Assembly: GCA_913044165.1 (NCBI GenBank)
Contig: CAJWMY010000005.1
Location: 1 to 49,868 of the forward strand
Length of the DNA stretch: 49,868 bases
Source: an uncultured Puniceicoccaceae bacterium
Lineage (GTDB): Bacteria > Verrucomicrobiota > Verrucomicrobiia > Opitutales > Coraliomargaritaceae
Direction: 5' to 3'
The position numbers and the translations under genes were made by a program. How positions within the stretch are numbered: position 1 is the stretch's first letter; the number at the start of each line of letters is the position of its first letter. Below, in pieces: positions 8,471 through 17,730 of the stretch. The notes beneath the pieces are model-generated. The model did not search any database and was not told the DNA's origin. It was given only the letters and a program-made list of their open reading frames with translations.

Positions 8471-10402
8471 ATGCGTTTCTTAGGCTTAATTCTTTGTATA
8501 TTTTCATTTTCAATTAGCTCTTTTGGCGATTCAGATCAAATGCCTGTGCATAATTTAGATGCTTATATTGTTACAGCATCCCGTATAGACCAAAAGCTTT
8601 TTGATATAAGTCCTTCTTCTGTCGTTTTTTCTAAAGAGGATATCGAAAAGTCTAATTATATAAATCTATCTAATATTCTTTGGCAAGTTCCGGGGAATTT
8701 CTTAGTACCCAATGGTGGTATAGGTAAAGCTACCTCTCTTTTTACACGAGGTAGCGAAAGTAATCATACAGCTATTTTACTTAATGGGCGTAGGTTGCCA
8801 ACGGGTTTCTCTGGTCAATATGATTTAGGTCTTTTAGGATTAGTGAATATCGATTCAGTTGAATATATTAAAGGAGATAATTCTAGTCTTTATGGTGGTG
8901 CAATAGGAGGTATTATAAACCTTAGGAGCTCGGAATTAATAAATGGAATAAAGAAGAACATAAAAGTTGAAGGAGGATCAAATGCTTTTGTGAATACAGG
9001 CTATAATTATGCTTATGGAGATGGAAATATTTCATTTACCATTGGTATAGAACAACTTAATAGTGATGGATTTCAGCAGAATTCTGATTTTGACCGTTTA
9101 TCAAATAATTTATATTTTAATTACAAAGTTTCTAAGCGACTTAACATTGATTTTCAGCTTTATGGTTATAAAGCAAAATTAGGAGTTATTGGGGATAGTA
9201 GATATCCGCCGCCCTCCGAAGAACAGAATGATACGAATGCTTGGCTTATTTCTCCTGGACTAAGCTATGAGTTATCAAACAGAGTAAAGTTTAAAATGAT
9301 GGTTAATTTTAACCAGAATCAATTAGAAGCAGATTCAGTGACAAGGTATGATCCATCGACATATATTGGCTACACTCCCAAAAATAACCATTATGGCCTA
9401 TTAGATAACACCGATAAACTCTTTAAAGAAAAAATTGAGGGATTTGAATCTTATTTGGAGTTTGAATCAGAAGATCAGAAGTCTACAAGCATTTTAGGGA
9501 TTATGCTTGAGGGACGAAAGTATAATGCACAGCCATTGGATGGAAATGAAAATCAGTCTAATCAATTTTTAAATCTAACGTATGATACACGTTCCATGTT
9601 TTATCAAAGACTTCATCAATTTGATGATATGATGATGCTCAAGTTTGGGGCCCGTATTGATAGCTATGGTGGTTTATTTAAGTTTAGCGAGACTGGTAAT
9701 ATAGAGATCAGCCGCTCTCTTAATGCAGATCATGACTTTAAGCTTTTTATTAAAGCATCTTATGGAATGATCCCACCTGATATTAACTCGTTAATAATGT
9801 TTAATAATTTTGATTCGCTGGATTTTAAATTAGAAAAAATTCGTTCAAGAGAAATCGGTATAAAAAAGAGCCTAGGAACTCAAGAATTAGGCATCATCTA
9901 TTATAATAATAAAATTAAAGATTTGGCTGATAGTAGTTATGATGATAATTGGAACGCTGCATATTCCTTAGTGAATACAAAACAACAAGGATTCGAAGCT
10001 TATCTAGGTGGATCGATTTTAAATCAGTTTGATTACACATTTTCTTATACTTATTTAGATGCTGATATTGAATCAGGTCAGTATTTTGCTGGGGCAGCAG
10101 GTGGAAGGGGTGCGCAATTGATCCGACGTCCAATGCACAAATTTACAGCTTCGGTAATTTGGGAGCCATATTCTAAATATAATTTAGGGGCAAATTATAT
10201 TGCAGGATGGAATAGAGAGGATTCTGTGGGAATGCGTTTTGAAGCTTTGAAGGTTCTTAGGCTTTTTGGAGCTTATAATTACTCAGAAGATACATCTTTA
10301 TTTTTTAGAATAGAAAATGCTCTTGATGAAACATATCAATATACGGCAGGCTTTCCGGCGCCACCAAAGCAAACATTCATTGGGGTAAAGTTAAGTTTTT
10401 AA
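8471..10402 (+). CDS. TonB-dependent outer-membrane receptor, BtuB/metal-chelate type
   Basis: This is an outer-membrane active transporter powered by TonB. It has a signal peptide (MRFLGLILCIFSFSISSFG), a TonB box-like DAYIVTASR resembling that of BtuB, a plug domain to about residue 150 (FTRGSESNHTAILLNGRR; GDNSSLYGGAIGGIINL) and a 22-strand-type barrel ending in a terminal Phe (GVKLSF), the usual signal for outer-membrane insertion. The open frame starts at TTG 8459, but ATG 8471 gives the clean signal peptide and 643 residues. The substrate is not clear. The Fur-family gene 8 bases downstream and the operator upstream suggest iron, zinc or another metal chelate. Cobalamin is possible from the BtuB resemblance. 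Confidence 0.88.
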   Translation: MRFLGLILCIFSFSISSFGDSDQMPVHNLDAYIVTASRIDQKLFDISPSSVVFSKEDIEKSNYINLSNILWQVPGNFLVPNGGIGKATSLFTRGSESNHTAILLNGRRLPTGFSGQYDLGLLGLVNIDSVEYIKGDNSSLYGGAIGGIINLRSSELINGIKKNIKVEGGSNAFVNTGYNYAYGDGNISFTIGIEQLNSDGFQQNSDFDRLSNNLYFNYKVSKRLNIDFQLYGYKAKLGVIGDSRYPPPSEEQNDTNAWLISPGLSYELSNRVKFKMMVNFNQNQLEADSVTRYDPSTYIGYTPKNNHYGLLDNTDKLFKEKIEGFESYLEFESEDQKSTSILGIMLEGRKYNAQPLDGNENQSNQFLNLTYDTRSMFYQRLHQFDDMMMLKFGARIDSYGGLFKFSETGNIEISRSLNADHDFKLFIKASYGMIPPDINSLIMFNNFDSLDFKLEKIRSREIGIKKSLGTQELGIIYYNNKIKDLADSSYDDNWNAAYSLVNTKQQGFEAYLGGSILNQFDYTFSYTYLDADIESGQYFAGAAGGRGAQLIRRPMHKFTASVIWEPYSKYNLGANYIAGWNREDSVGMRFEALKVLRLFGAYNYSEDTSLFFRIENALDETYQYTAGFPAPPKQTFIGVKLSF

Positions 10403-10410
10403 TCAGTTCA

Positions 10411-10770
10411 ATGAATACTCGTCAAAAACAGCTCATTCTCAAAATATTAACCCAATCAGAACGTCCTTTAAGTAAAAGGGAAATAATTAGTATTGGTCGC
10501 AAGTATATACCCAAAATAGGACCTGCAACAGTAGATAGGATAATTAGGAATATGCGTGAAAAATCTGAATTAGTCGGACTTAGTTTTCCAGGACAGCCAA
10601 CTAGATATGAACTTACCTCTGATAAAGAACACCCTCATTTTATCTGTCGCGTATGTGAAAAAGTCTATGATCTAGATATCCCAATGATAATTCCAAAAGT
10701 TAATTTACCTCAAGGCTTTAAAGTATTAGGGGGGGAAGTAGTTTATTCAGGAACATGCCCAAAATGTTAA
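10411..10770 (+). CDS. Fur-family metal-responsive transcriptional regulator
   Basis: The 119-residue product has an N-terminal winged helix (to about residue 68, ending QPTRYEL) and a C-terminal dimerisation domain with EHPHFICRVC. Cys79 and Cys82 pair with a second CxxC (Cys116, Cys119) that is the very end of the protein, giving the usual Cys4 structural zinc site. His74 and His76 could take part in the sensory metal site. Whether it is Fur, Zur, PerR or another subtype cannot be decided here. The domain is short at the N-terminus compared with Fur of about 140-150 residues. It is 8 bases after the TonB receptor stop, so co-transcription and control of its own operon are likely. Confidence 0.87.
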   Translation: MNTRQKQLILKILTQSERPLSKREIISIGRKYIPKIGPATVDRIIRNMREKSELVGLSFPGQPTRYELTSDKEHPHFICRVCEKVYDLDIPMIIPKVNLPQGFKVLGGEVVYSGTCPKC

Positions 10771-10789
10771 GGTGAATTTTACTTATTCA

Positions 10790-11305
10790 TTAAGCAAAAT
10801 TCGTCGGTTCAAGTATCTTTTTATCTTTATTTAAAAATTGATCAACTGCGGATTTGGTGATATAAAATATGCTACTAAATATTAGTGTACTAATTAGTAG
10901 GCGAAAGTCGAAAGGTATTGCAGCCAAATAGATTTCGGTAGGTGAAACAATACCTGAACTGTTAATGTAAACTCCGAAATTTACGATAACATGCCAAATC
11001 AAGACGCTATATACCGATGTTTTTAAAATGCCTGTAAATTTTGTATCGTAAGTTTTTTGTGAAAGAACACTGATTAATAAAAGTGTACCATAGACAAAAA
11101 TCATTGTTAAGCCATAAAACCCTAAAAAGATATCTGTAAGAAATAAAATTCCTACGGGAAGTAGTCTTTGAAGATGTTTATTTTTCGTTATATGAGGGAG
11201 GAAAACTGCCATGGCAATAATAGGGGTTATGTTTGCTGGCAAGGCGAAGCGCGTTAGAATTATACTTGCCAATACAAATGCCGCACTCTTAATAATTTCA
11301 TTCAT
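10790..11305 (-). CDS. DUF6580-family membrane protein, putative transporter component
   Basis: The 171-residue product has about five hydrophobic helices and no signal peptide. The pattern [14 protein letters not shown], then [18 protein letters not shown], then HVIVNFGVY and YLAAIPF matches what I recall of the DUF6580 family, which resembles substrate-binding S components of ECF vitamin/metal transporters. Function is unproven. It is convergent with the Fur-family gene (19 bases between stops) and divergent from lysA. Its position beside a TonB receptor and metal regulator suggests an inner-membrane uptake partner, but this is inference from neighbourhood only. No ECF energising module is in the window. 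Confidence 0.65.
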   Translation of the reverse strand: MNEIIKSAAFVLASIILTRFALPANITPIIAMAVFLPHITKNKHLQRLLPVGILFLTDIFLGFYGLTMIFVYGTLLLISVLSQKTYDTKFTGILKTSVYSVLIWHVIVNFGVYINSSGIVSPTEIYLAAIPFDFRLLISTLIFSSIFYITKSAVDQFLNKDKKILEPTNFA

Positions 11306-11345
11306 AATTTCATATTTTTATAAGTTTATTTATCTAGTTTATACG

Positions 11346-12605
11346 ATGATTAATTACAATCTAAATCCGCTAGTCGACTTCACGAAGGCACAATCAATTG
11401 CTTCTTCCTTTGGGACTCCTTTATATCTTTACGATGAAGCCCGTTTGCGTTTAGCAGCTGAAGCAGTTCTAGATTTTCCTAACGCTTTTGGGTTAACAGC
11501 ACGTTTTGCTATGAAGGCCTGTCCTAATAAATCTATTCTTCAACTCTTTGATAAATTAGGGCTCCATATAGATGCTAGTTCTGGTAATGAAGTAAGGCGG
11601 GCTATAAATGCAGGGATATCCCCCAGGAAAATAAGTTTGAGCGCTCAAGAAATACCACAAGATCTCGGAAATCTTCTCGAAATGGGGATTCAGTTTAATG
11701 CATGTTCTCTGAAGCAAATTGAGTACTTTGGAAAAATTAAGCCAAACAGTAATCTTGGAATTCGTTTTAATCCTGGATCAGGATCAGGGGGAAATAATCG
11801 AACTAATGTTGGTGGAATATCCTCAAGTTTTGGTATATGGCATGAATGTGTTTTAGAAGTCAAAGCGCTTTGTGAAATTTATAATTTAACAGTTAAACGG
11901 ATTCATACTCATATTGGATCCGGAAGCGATCCTAAGGTATGGCTTAAGATTGCTATGATGAATTTTGATTTAGTTAATCAATTTAAATCAGTAGAAATCT
12001 TGAATTTGGGCGGAGGGTATAAAGTTGGACGCATTCAAGATGAGGCTTCAACGGATCTTCAGGTTATAGGTGCACCTGTGCGTGATGCCTTTATTTCTTT
12101 TGCTGAAAGAACAGGGCGAAAAATTCATTGTGAAATTGAACCTGGCACTTTTTTAACAGCTAATGCTGGAGCAATTCTTAGTAAGGTTCATGACATTGTC
12201 CATACAGGTCCATCAGGTTATAACTTTATTAAGTTAAACATGGGAATGACCGAATTATTGAGGCCTTCAATTTATGGATCACAACATCCAATTAATTTAC
12301 TTAAAGATAGAATAACTGGATCAGGGAAAGTATCTTATATAGTGGTTGGTCACTGTTGTGAATCAGGAGATATTCTAACGCCAGCTCCAGGGGAACCAGA
12401 GTTGCTTGCTCCAAGAGATTTACCTCAAGCTGAAATTGGAGATCTAGTTTTAATTGGAGGTACCGGGGCTTACGCGGCCTCAATGAGCTCTAAGCATTAT
12501 AATTCTTATCCTGAAGCTAGTGAAATACTTCTTCAGGAAGATGGTGAAAATCGATTAATACGAAAGCGTCAATCTCTTGAAAGTATTTGGGAGAATGAGT
12601 GTTGA
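11346..12605 (+). CDS. lysA: diaminopimelate decarboxylase
   Basis: LysA performs the last step of lysine synthesis, decarboxylating meso-diaminopimelate with pyridoxal phosphate. The PLP lysine lies in [11 protein letters not shown] near residue 46. [25 protein letters not shown] and the dimer-interface [11 protein letters not shown] follow in the normal order for the alanine-racemase-like fold type III family. The open frame extends upstream to 11211 through the start of the DUF6580 gene. I chose ATG 11346, which gives a normal start (MINYNLNPL) and 419 residues. No Shine-Dalgarno sequence is seen. Some distant homologues act on carboxynorspermidine, but CESGD and the overall length favour LysA. 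Confidence 0.88.
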   Translation: MINYNLNPLVDFTKAQSIASSFGTPLYLYDEARLRLAAEAVLDFPNAFGLTARFAMKACPNKSILQLFDKLGLHIDASSGNEVRRAINAGISPRKISLSAQEIPQDLGNLLEMGIQFNACSLKQIEYFGKIKPNSNLGIRFNPGSGSGGNNRTNVGGISSSFGIWHECVLEVKALCEIYNLTVKRIHTHIGSGSDPKVWLKIAMMNFDLVNQFKSVEILNLGGGYKVGRIQDEASTDLQVIGAPVRDAFISFAERTGRKIHCEIEPGTFLTANAGAILSKVHDIVHTGPSGYNFIKLNMGMTELLRPSIYGSQHPINLLKDRITGSGKVSYIVVGHCCESGDILTPAPGEPELLAPRDLPQAEIGDLVLIGGTGAYAASMSSKHYNSYPEASEILLQEDGENRLIRKRQSLESIWENEC

Positions 12606-12621
12606 TTGTTTAAGAAATAAA

Positions 12622-14439
12622 TTAAATCAATTCAGGCTTTCTTACAGATTCGATCTTCTCTTGCATTTGTTTGCTAGGAGGAGGGAATAAAGGTGTCAGT
12701 AATAAAGTTACAGCAAAATTTACCAACATCCCTATCATACCAAATGCTTCAGGTGCAATTCCGTTTTCTATTATGCCAAATGTCCATGGGGAACCACTTA
12801 AAAAGACACAATATATGATGTAGTAGGCAGTCAGGATAATTCCTGAAAGCATGCCAAAAATAGCAGGTATTGTTCCAACGCGTTTGTTAAAGATACCAAG
12901 TAAAATTGCCGGAAAAAAACTTGCAGCCGCTAATCCAAAAGCAAAGGCAACAACCTGGCCAACAAATCCGGGGGGATTAAGACCAAAATATCCTGCAATT
13001 ATAACAGCAAACGCAATTGAACATCGTCCCACTAAGAGTTGGTTTTTTTCAGAAGCTTTAGGGTTAATAGTTCGATAGTAAAGGTCGTTAGCAACACTCG
13101 AAGAAATTACTAGCAACAATCCGCTTGCAGTTGAAAGTGCAGCTGCTAATGCTCCGGCTGCAACAAAAGCTATAATCCAGTTAGATAGATTTGCCATTTC
13201 TGGGGCTGCTAGCATGATAATATCTCGATCGGGCCCGTTGAGTTTTTTATCTAGCATAATTGCTCGGCCATCAGTGCCTTCCATATAATTAGAATTAAGC
13301 CATAATTCATGTTCTGATTTAATCTGATTAAGTTGGCTTGGATTTAGTTTACCAGATCGAAAGATTTCATTACTCGAGTCTCCAGTATAACGCACTTGAT
13401 AATCGCCATCATCCAACCACAAAATGAGGCCAGTTTTTTCCCAACTCTTAAACCAATTAGGTAGGTTGTTCTCGCTTGTGCCGTTTAAACTGTGGATCAT
13501 ATTGTATCGTGCGAATGAAGCTAGTGATGGTGCGGATAGGTAAAGGATTGAAATAAAAAACAAAGCCCAAAAAGCACTCCAACGAGCTGCTTGAACGTTT
13601 TTTACGGTGTAGAATCTTACAATTACATGAGGTAATCCCGCGGTACCGACCATAAGGGTTAGGGCAGTTGCAAAAACATTAAACTGGCTCCATTTACCTT
13701 TAAATGATTCAGTGTAAGCATGCCATCCAAAGTCTCTCAAGCTATCATCTAGGGCATCGAGAAGAAATTTACTCTGATCCGATATAGAATTTTCGATTAA
13801 ATTTGAACCCATTCCTATTGAAGGAAAAGTGTGGCCTGTCAGTTGTATGCTTATAGCTATGGTAGGCACTAAAAAAGCAGTTATTAAAACCCAATACTGG
13901 GCAACTTGAGTCCAAGTAATTCCTTTCATACCTCCAAGGGTTGCATAGACAAATACTATAGCCATGCCAATATAGACTCCCATCGAAATATCCACATTTA
14001 GAAAACGGCTAAAGACTACACCAACACCTCGCATTTGACCAGCAACGTAGGTGAATGAAATAAAAATTGCACAGAGGATAGCAATCAATCTAGCAGGATT
14101 GCTTTCAAATCTATCACCAATAAACTCAGGGACAGTAAAATGTCCTAGTTTCCGTAAATAAGGAGCTAGGCATAATGCTAGCAAAACAAAGCCGCCAGTC
14201 CAACCCATTAAATAGACACTGCCAGCATACCCCATTGTTGAAATTAGGCCTGCCATAGAGATAAATGAGGCAGCGCTCATCCAGTCCGCAGCTGTAGCCA
14301 TACCATTAGCATAAGCCGGCACGCCACGACCAGCGACATAAAATCCTTGGGTATCTTTTACTCGGACGCGCCAAGCAATATATAGGTAAAGGGAAAAACT
14401 TAGCCCAACAAATAAATAAGTCCAATTCAGAATGCTCAT
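12622..14439 (-). CDS. sodium/solute symporter large subunit (SSS family, VC_2705-like)
   Basis: This is an inner-membrane sodium-coupled transporter with about 13 membrane helices. Family features include GFYVAGRGVPAYANGMATAADWMSAASF near the N-terminus, LGGMKGITWTQVAQYW, and ALAAALSTASGLLLVISSS, the sodium-site helix. A hydrophilic stretch of roughly 90 residues (about 330-420) sits between two helices, as in the VC_2705 subfamily. The gene follows a DUF4212 small-subunit gene by 10 bases, and this pairing is typical of transporters for acetate, lactate and other short organic acids. The substrate is not determined. It is convergent with lysA 16 bases away. Confidence 0.87.
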   Translation of the reverse strand: MSILNWTYLFVGLSFSLYLYIAWRVRVKDTQGFYVAGRGVPAYANGMATAADWMSAASFISMAGLISTMGYAGSVYLMGWTGGFVLLALCLAPYLRKLGHFTVPEFIGDRFESNPARLIAILCAIFISFTYVAGQMRGVGVVFSRFLNVDISMGVYIGMAIVFVYATLGGMKGITWTQVAQYWVLITAFLVPTIAISIQLTGHTFPSIGMGSNLIENSISDQSKFLLDALDDSLRDFGWHAYTESFKGKWSQFNVFATALTLMVGTAGLPHVIVRFYTVKNVQAARWSAFWALFFISILYLSAPSLASFARYNMIHSLNGTSENNLPNWFKSWEKTGLILWLDDGDYQVRYTGDSSNEIFRSGKLNPSQLNQIKSEHELWLNSNYMEGTDGRAIMLDKKLNGPDRDIIMLAAPEMANLSNWIIAFVAAGALAAALSTASGLLLVISSSVANDLYYRTINPKASEKNQLLVGRCSIAFAVIIAGYFGLNPPGFVGQVVAFAFGLAAASFFPAILLGIFNKRVGTIPAIFGMLSGIILTAYYIIYCVFLSGSPWTFGIIENGIAPEAFGMIGMLVNFAVTLLLTPLFPPPSKQMQEKIESVRKPELI

Positions 14440-14449
14440 AAGAAGGCTT

Positions 14450-14728
14450 TTAGCGTTTTATTTGATAGCGCTTATCAATTCGGTTCATTAAAAGGGCATA
14501 GATTAAAACAATGAAGACAAATGCTATTATACTTCCTTGTTGAGCAAACCAAAATCCTAACTTAAACCCAGAACCAAACAACGAAAATTGATTAAGAAAA
14601 TCAACCCACAAAATACCAAAACCTAGACTAAATAAGAACCAAAAGAAAAGCAGTGTAATTAATACTTTAAGATTTGTTTTCCAATAAAGGTTATTTTTTA
14701 TTGGAAGATTATTAGTTTTATTTTTCAT
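14450..14728 (-). CDS. DUF4212 small subunit of sodium/solute symporter
   Basis: The 92-residue protein has two membrane helices with the conserved DUF4212 features: YWKTNLKVL, the FLFSLGFGILWVDFLN helix, GFWFAQQGSI and ending ALLMNRIDKRY. Such proteins accompany VC_2705-type symporters and are read as an accessory subunit. I chose ATG 14728 (MKNKTNNLP). A longer frame to 14794 adds 22 residues that overlap the glycosyltransferase gene more deeply and look unlike the family. Even so, the chosen start lies 11 bases inside the end of the upstream glycosyltransferase gene, which suggests translational coupling. Confidence 0.85.
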   Translation of the reverse strand: MKNKTNNLPIKNNLYWKTNLKVLITLLFFWFLFSLGFGILWVDFLNQFSLFGSGFKLGFWFAQQGSIIAFVFIVLIYALLMNRIDKRYQIKR

Positions 14729-15875
14729 TGGGGTATTTATAGATGTTGTGTTTAATAAGAGCTTTTTTAAGTTCAACTGCAAAATTTTCAACAATTTTAA
14801 TCCAGTTTAATGTCTCTGCTTTTGTTCGAACAGCTCGGCTAATGATTGGCCAAGTGGATCTTTTCTCTAATGCAAGGTTCACTTTAATGAGAAAATCTTC
14901 TTCATTATCATATTCTGCAAGGAAGGGGTTATATTTTGTATCTATAAGTTCTTGAGCGGCTGCGTAATTATAAGCAATTGGAACAATCCCCGATGCCATA
15001 GCTTCAGTAATAACATTACCAAATGTTTCGGTGGCGCTAGGGAAAACAAAGAGATCTCCCGAGGCATAATAAGCCGCAAGCTTTTCTCCTGTTTGCATGC
15101 CAACGAATTTGAAATTAGGATACATTTTTTCCAATTTTACTTTCTCTGGTCCATCACCCACAAATACGCAAATGCTGTCGGGATATTTACTTTGAATTTC
15201 ATTAAATGCTTTAATTGCTAGTGGGATGTTCTTTTCTGCTGCAATTCGGCTAACAAAAATAGCAATAATTTGATTTTTGGATTTAGCTCCTAAGGAGTGT
15301 CTAAGCTCACTGCTTCTTTTATTTGGATTATAAAGATCGCAATCAACACCGCGGCCGAAGAGTCTAGTGTTCTCTACCCCCATTTTATTTAATTGATTCA
15401 TTACTTCTTTGGTTGGGGCAAAGGTGCTGAGGGTTCGATTATGCGTTTTTCTTAAAAATCGTTCGGCAATTTTCGCCATGCCAGGGAGAAAATAATGGCG
15501 CATATATTTATGAAAATTTGTATGAAAACCAGAGGTTACCGCTATTTCTAATTCTAAAGCTACGTCAATAGCAGATAAGCCAAGTGGGCCTTCAGTTGCT
15601 ACATATATAATGTCAGGTTGTTCGGTCTGCCATAGTTTTCTTAGTCTATTTCGGCAAGGAAGTCCAAAATTCAAACCCCTGTAAACTGGAATTGGTAAGG
15701 AGGGAACAATTGTTTCGTTTGGAATAATAGAGTTCTTGTCTTCCCCTTTTTTCCGAGGTCGAACAATACTCACAGAATGGCCAATTTGTTTTAGATATTG
15801 GTATACCTTATTTAAAGTTTTTGCTACACCATTGATTTCTGGAGGGAAGGTTTCAGTAACGATGCAAATTTTCAT
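14718..15875 (-). CDS. GT4-family glycosyltransferase, possible glycolipid mannosyltransferase
   Basis: This is a GT-B fold retaining glycosyltransferase with two Rossmann domains. The N-terminus has TETFPPEINGVAKTL, HTNFHKYMRHYF is central, and the C-terminal domain holds VSRIAAEKN, VFVGDGPE and the nucleotide-sugar E-x7-E motif in PSATETFGNVITEAMASG. The closest recognisable relatives are the MgtA/PimB/SqdX-like group that glycosylates diacylglycerol or phosphatidylinositol. Donor and acceptor are not determined. It heads a minus-strand unit with the two symporter genes and is divergent from miaA across 81 bases. Confidence 0.82.
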   Translation of the reverse strand: MKICIVTETFPPEINGVAKTLNKVYQYLKQIGHSVSIVRPRKKGEDKNSIIPNETIVPSLPIPVYRGLNFGLPCRNRLRKLWQTEQPDIIYVATEGPLGLSAIDVALELEIAVTSGFHTNFHKYMRHYFLPGMAKIAERFLRKTHNRTLSTFAPTKEVMNQLNKMGVENTRLFGRGVDCDLYNPNKRSSELRHSLGAKSKNQIIAIFVSRIAAEKNIPLAIKAFNEIQSKYPDSICVFVGDGPEKVKLEKMYPNFKFVGMQTGEKLAAYYASGDLFVFPSATETFGNVITEAMASGIVPIAYNYAAAQELIDTKYNPFLAEYDNEEDFLIKVNLALEKRSTWPIISRAVRTKAETLNWIKIVENFAVELKKALIKHNIYKYPNEK

Positions 15876-15956
15876 TTATGCTAATTGACAATAAATATAC
15901 AATTTTGATTCCTAAAGAATAGACAAGTTTCTTTAATCATATTTTAAATATTTATT

Positions 15957-16853
15957 GTGCAAAATATAATCCATTTAATTTCAGGAGCTACAGCAGTGGG
16001 TAAAACAGAATTTTCTCTTAAGTATGCGAAGGAAAATAATGCCGAGATTATTTCCTGTGATGCAACTTTAGTTTATCAAGGTATGGACATAGGTACGGCT
16101 AAGCCCACCAAAGATGAATTAGATTGTGTTCAGCATTATTGTATAGATCTGCATCCGGTAGACAAACCCTTTGATATAAGACTTTATAATGTGTATGCTC
16201 AAAATGCTGTTAAAACCATCTTAAATAAAGGGAAATCTGTTGTAGTTACAGGTGGTAGTGGGTTTTATTTAAAAAGTTTTTTTGAACCAATTATAGATAG
16301 TATTGAGATTCCTAAGTCTATCCGAAATCAATCTAAAAATCTTTTTTTAGAGAAAGGCTTAGAAGGCTTAAAAGAGGCTCTTAAAAGTGCAAGTCCAGAA
16401 GGATTAGGCAATCTAGACATTTTTAATCCTAGACGAGTCCAGAGGGCATTAGAGCGGTGTTGGGCATCAGGAAAATCATTGCCAGAATTACAACGTGAAT
16501 TTTTAGAAAGGCCTAAGCCATACGAGCATTTAAAGAAAAACCATATACACTTAGAACGTGATAAAGATGAATTAAAAAGACGATTAGAATTTCGGGCAGA
16601 AGAAATGCTTAAAAATGGATTAATTGATGAAGTTAAGAGATTACTAACTAAAGGTATCGAAAAAAATCCTAATGCTGCTAATGCAATTGGATATAGCGAA
16701 ACTATTGCTTTTTTGAAGGGTTCAATACCTAGAGATAAATTGTTACCTGAGATCATCAAAAACACTAAAAGGTTAGTTAAAAAACAAAAGACTTGGTTTA
16801 GGTCTCAGTTGCCCAAAGCAGACCAAATTGTAGACATGGATAATGAGCCATAG
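15957..16853 (+). CDS. miaA: tRNA dimethylallyltransferase
   Basis: MiaA prenylates A37 of tRNAs that read codons starting with U. The P-loop GATAVGKTE is at residues 10-18. It is followed by CDATLVYQGMDIGTAKP, HYCIDL, the GGSGFYLKSF block and NPRRVQRALE. The C-terminal KRLVKKQKTWFR is the conserved tRNA-binding end. The length of 298 is normal. The start is GTG 15957, because an in-frame stop lies just upstream (15945-15947) and no ATG fits. It is convergent with gluQ, another tRNA-modification gene, with a 13-base gap. Confidence 0.95.
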   Translation: MQNIIHLISGATAVGKTEFSLKYAKENNAEIISCDATLVYQGMDIGTAKPTKDELDCVQHYCIDLHPVDKPFDIRLYNVYAQNAVKTILNKGKSVVVTGGSGFYLKSFFEPIIDSIEIPKSIRNQSKNLFLEKGLEGLKEALKSASPEGLGNLDIFNPRRVQRALERCWASGKSLPELQREFLERPKPYEHLKKNHIHLERDKDELKRRLEFRAEEMLKNGLIDEVKRLLTKGIEKNPNAANAIGYSETIAFLKGSIPRDKLLPEIIKNTKRLVKKQKTWFRSQLPKADQIVDMDNEP

Positions 16854-16866
16854 ATTATAATTTTAA

Positions 16867-17730
16867 TTAATTAAAACCTGACCACCAATCATCTGATTTT
16901 CTTAATAATTCAGGTGTGTAACCAGATTCTTTTAATTCTCGTAAAGCCATTGATTTTTGCATCTTTGATAGGCGTATGCCTTTTGAATCAGTGACTAATG
17001 GTGCATGGTAAAATTTTGGAGATTTTTTATCAAAAGCATCATAGATTAATAGTTGTCTAGCTGTTGAAATAAGAAGGTCTTCGCCTCGGACAATTTCTGA
17101 AATTTGCATTGCAATATCATCGACTACAACTGCTAATTCATAAGAGGGAACCCCATCTTTTCTCCAAATTAAAAAGTCTCCAAAATCTTTACCGCTGGTA
17201 AATTGACATGGACCTAAGCAAGCATCTTCAAAATAGATTTTTTTATCTGAAGGGACTCTGAATCTCCAATTATAGCCATCGGGAATTTTTATGTTAAAAT
17301 AGTCTATTTTAGTAGGTCTCCAGACTTCAGGGTAGATAGGTTCATTATGAAAATTTTCCATATTTTTTGAGGCTTTCTTGATTGATTTTCGTGATTTGGA
17401 ACACGGATAAATTAAACCCATATTTTTTAAATATTCCCACGCTTCAAGATAGATTGGCATACGCTCACTTTGTCGGTATGGTCCGAATTTGTTTTCTTGT
17501 TCTGGTCCTTCCTGCCACTTGCAACCAAACCATTTTAAGTCCTCAATCGCTGCATGACTAAATTTTTTACGGCAGCGGTTTAAGTCTAGGTCTTCTTCAC
17601 GATAAATTAAGGTTCCTTTTTTCTCTTGTGACCGCTCCATTGCAATCCAAAAAGTCCTGGCATGGCCCAGATGTAGGTATCCAGTTGGGGAAGGAGCTAT
17701 ACGCCCTCTATAAGAAGAATACATATGCAT
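16867..17730 (-). CDS. gluQ: glutamyl-queuosine tRNA(Asp) synthetase
   Basis: GluQRS is a shortened glutamyl-tRNA synthetase paralogue that attaches glutamate to queuosine in the anticodon loop of tRNA-Asp. It keeps the class I signatures: RIAPSPTGYLHLGHA (HIGH-like HLGH at residues 20-23) and RLSKMQKS (KMSKS-like, 253-260). It ends at 287 residues without an anticodon-binding domain, as expected. The usual zinc site of the family (CxC ... YxxxC) is degraded: only Cys110 remains, with Lys at 112 and Trp at 137. The start codon ATG 17730 lies in the loop of a strong hairpin, and a second in-frame ATG (17724) follows. No Shine-Dalgarno sequence is seen. Confidence 0.9.
   Translation of the reverse strand: MHMYSSYRGRIAPSPTGYLHLGHARTFWIAMERSQEKKGTLIYREEDLDLNRCRKKFSHAAIEDLKWFGCKWQEGPEQENKFGPYRQSERMPIYLEAWEYLKNMGLIYPCSKSRKSIKKASKNMENFHNEPIYPEVWRPTKIDYFNIKIPDGYNWRFRVPSDKKIYFEDACLGPCQFTSGKDFGDFLIWRKDGVPSYELAVVVDDIAMQISEIVRGEDLLISTARQLLIYDAFDKKSPKFYHAPLVTDSKGIRLSKMQKSMALRELKESGYTPELLRKSDDWWSGFN

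Noticed and set aside
11211-11345. Longer LysA with a hydrophobic N-terminus
   Set aside because: The 45 extra residues are antisense to the start of the DUF6580 gene and resemble a false membrane helix.
12600-12640. TTGATT...AATCAA repeat between lysA and the symporter gene as a terminator
   Set aside because: Only 6 pairs, a long loop and no T-run.
16861-16876. Perfect 16-base palindrome TTTTAATTAATTAAAA at the miaA/gluQ convergence
   Set aside because: It is low-complexity A/T sequence spanning the gluQ stop. Such palindromes are frequent by chance at this composition.
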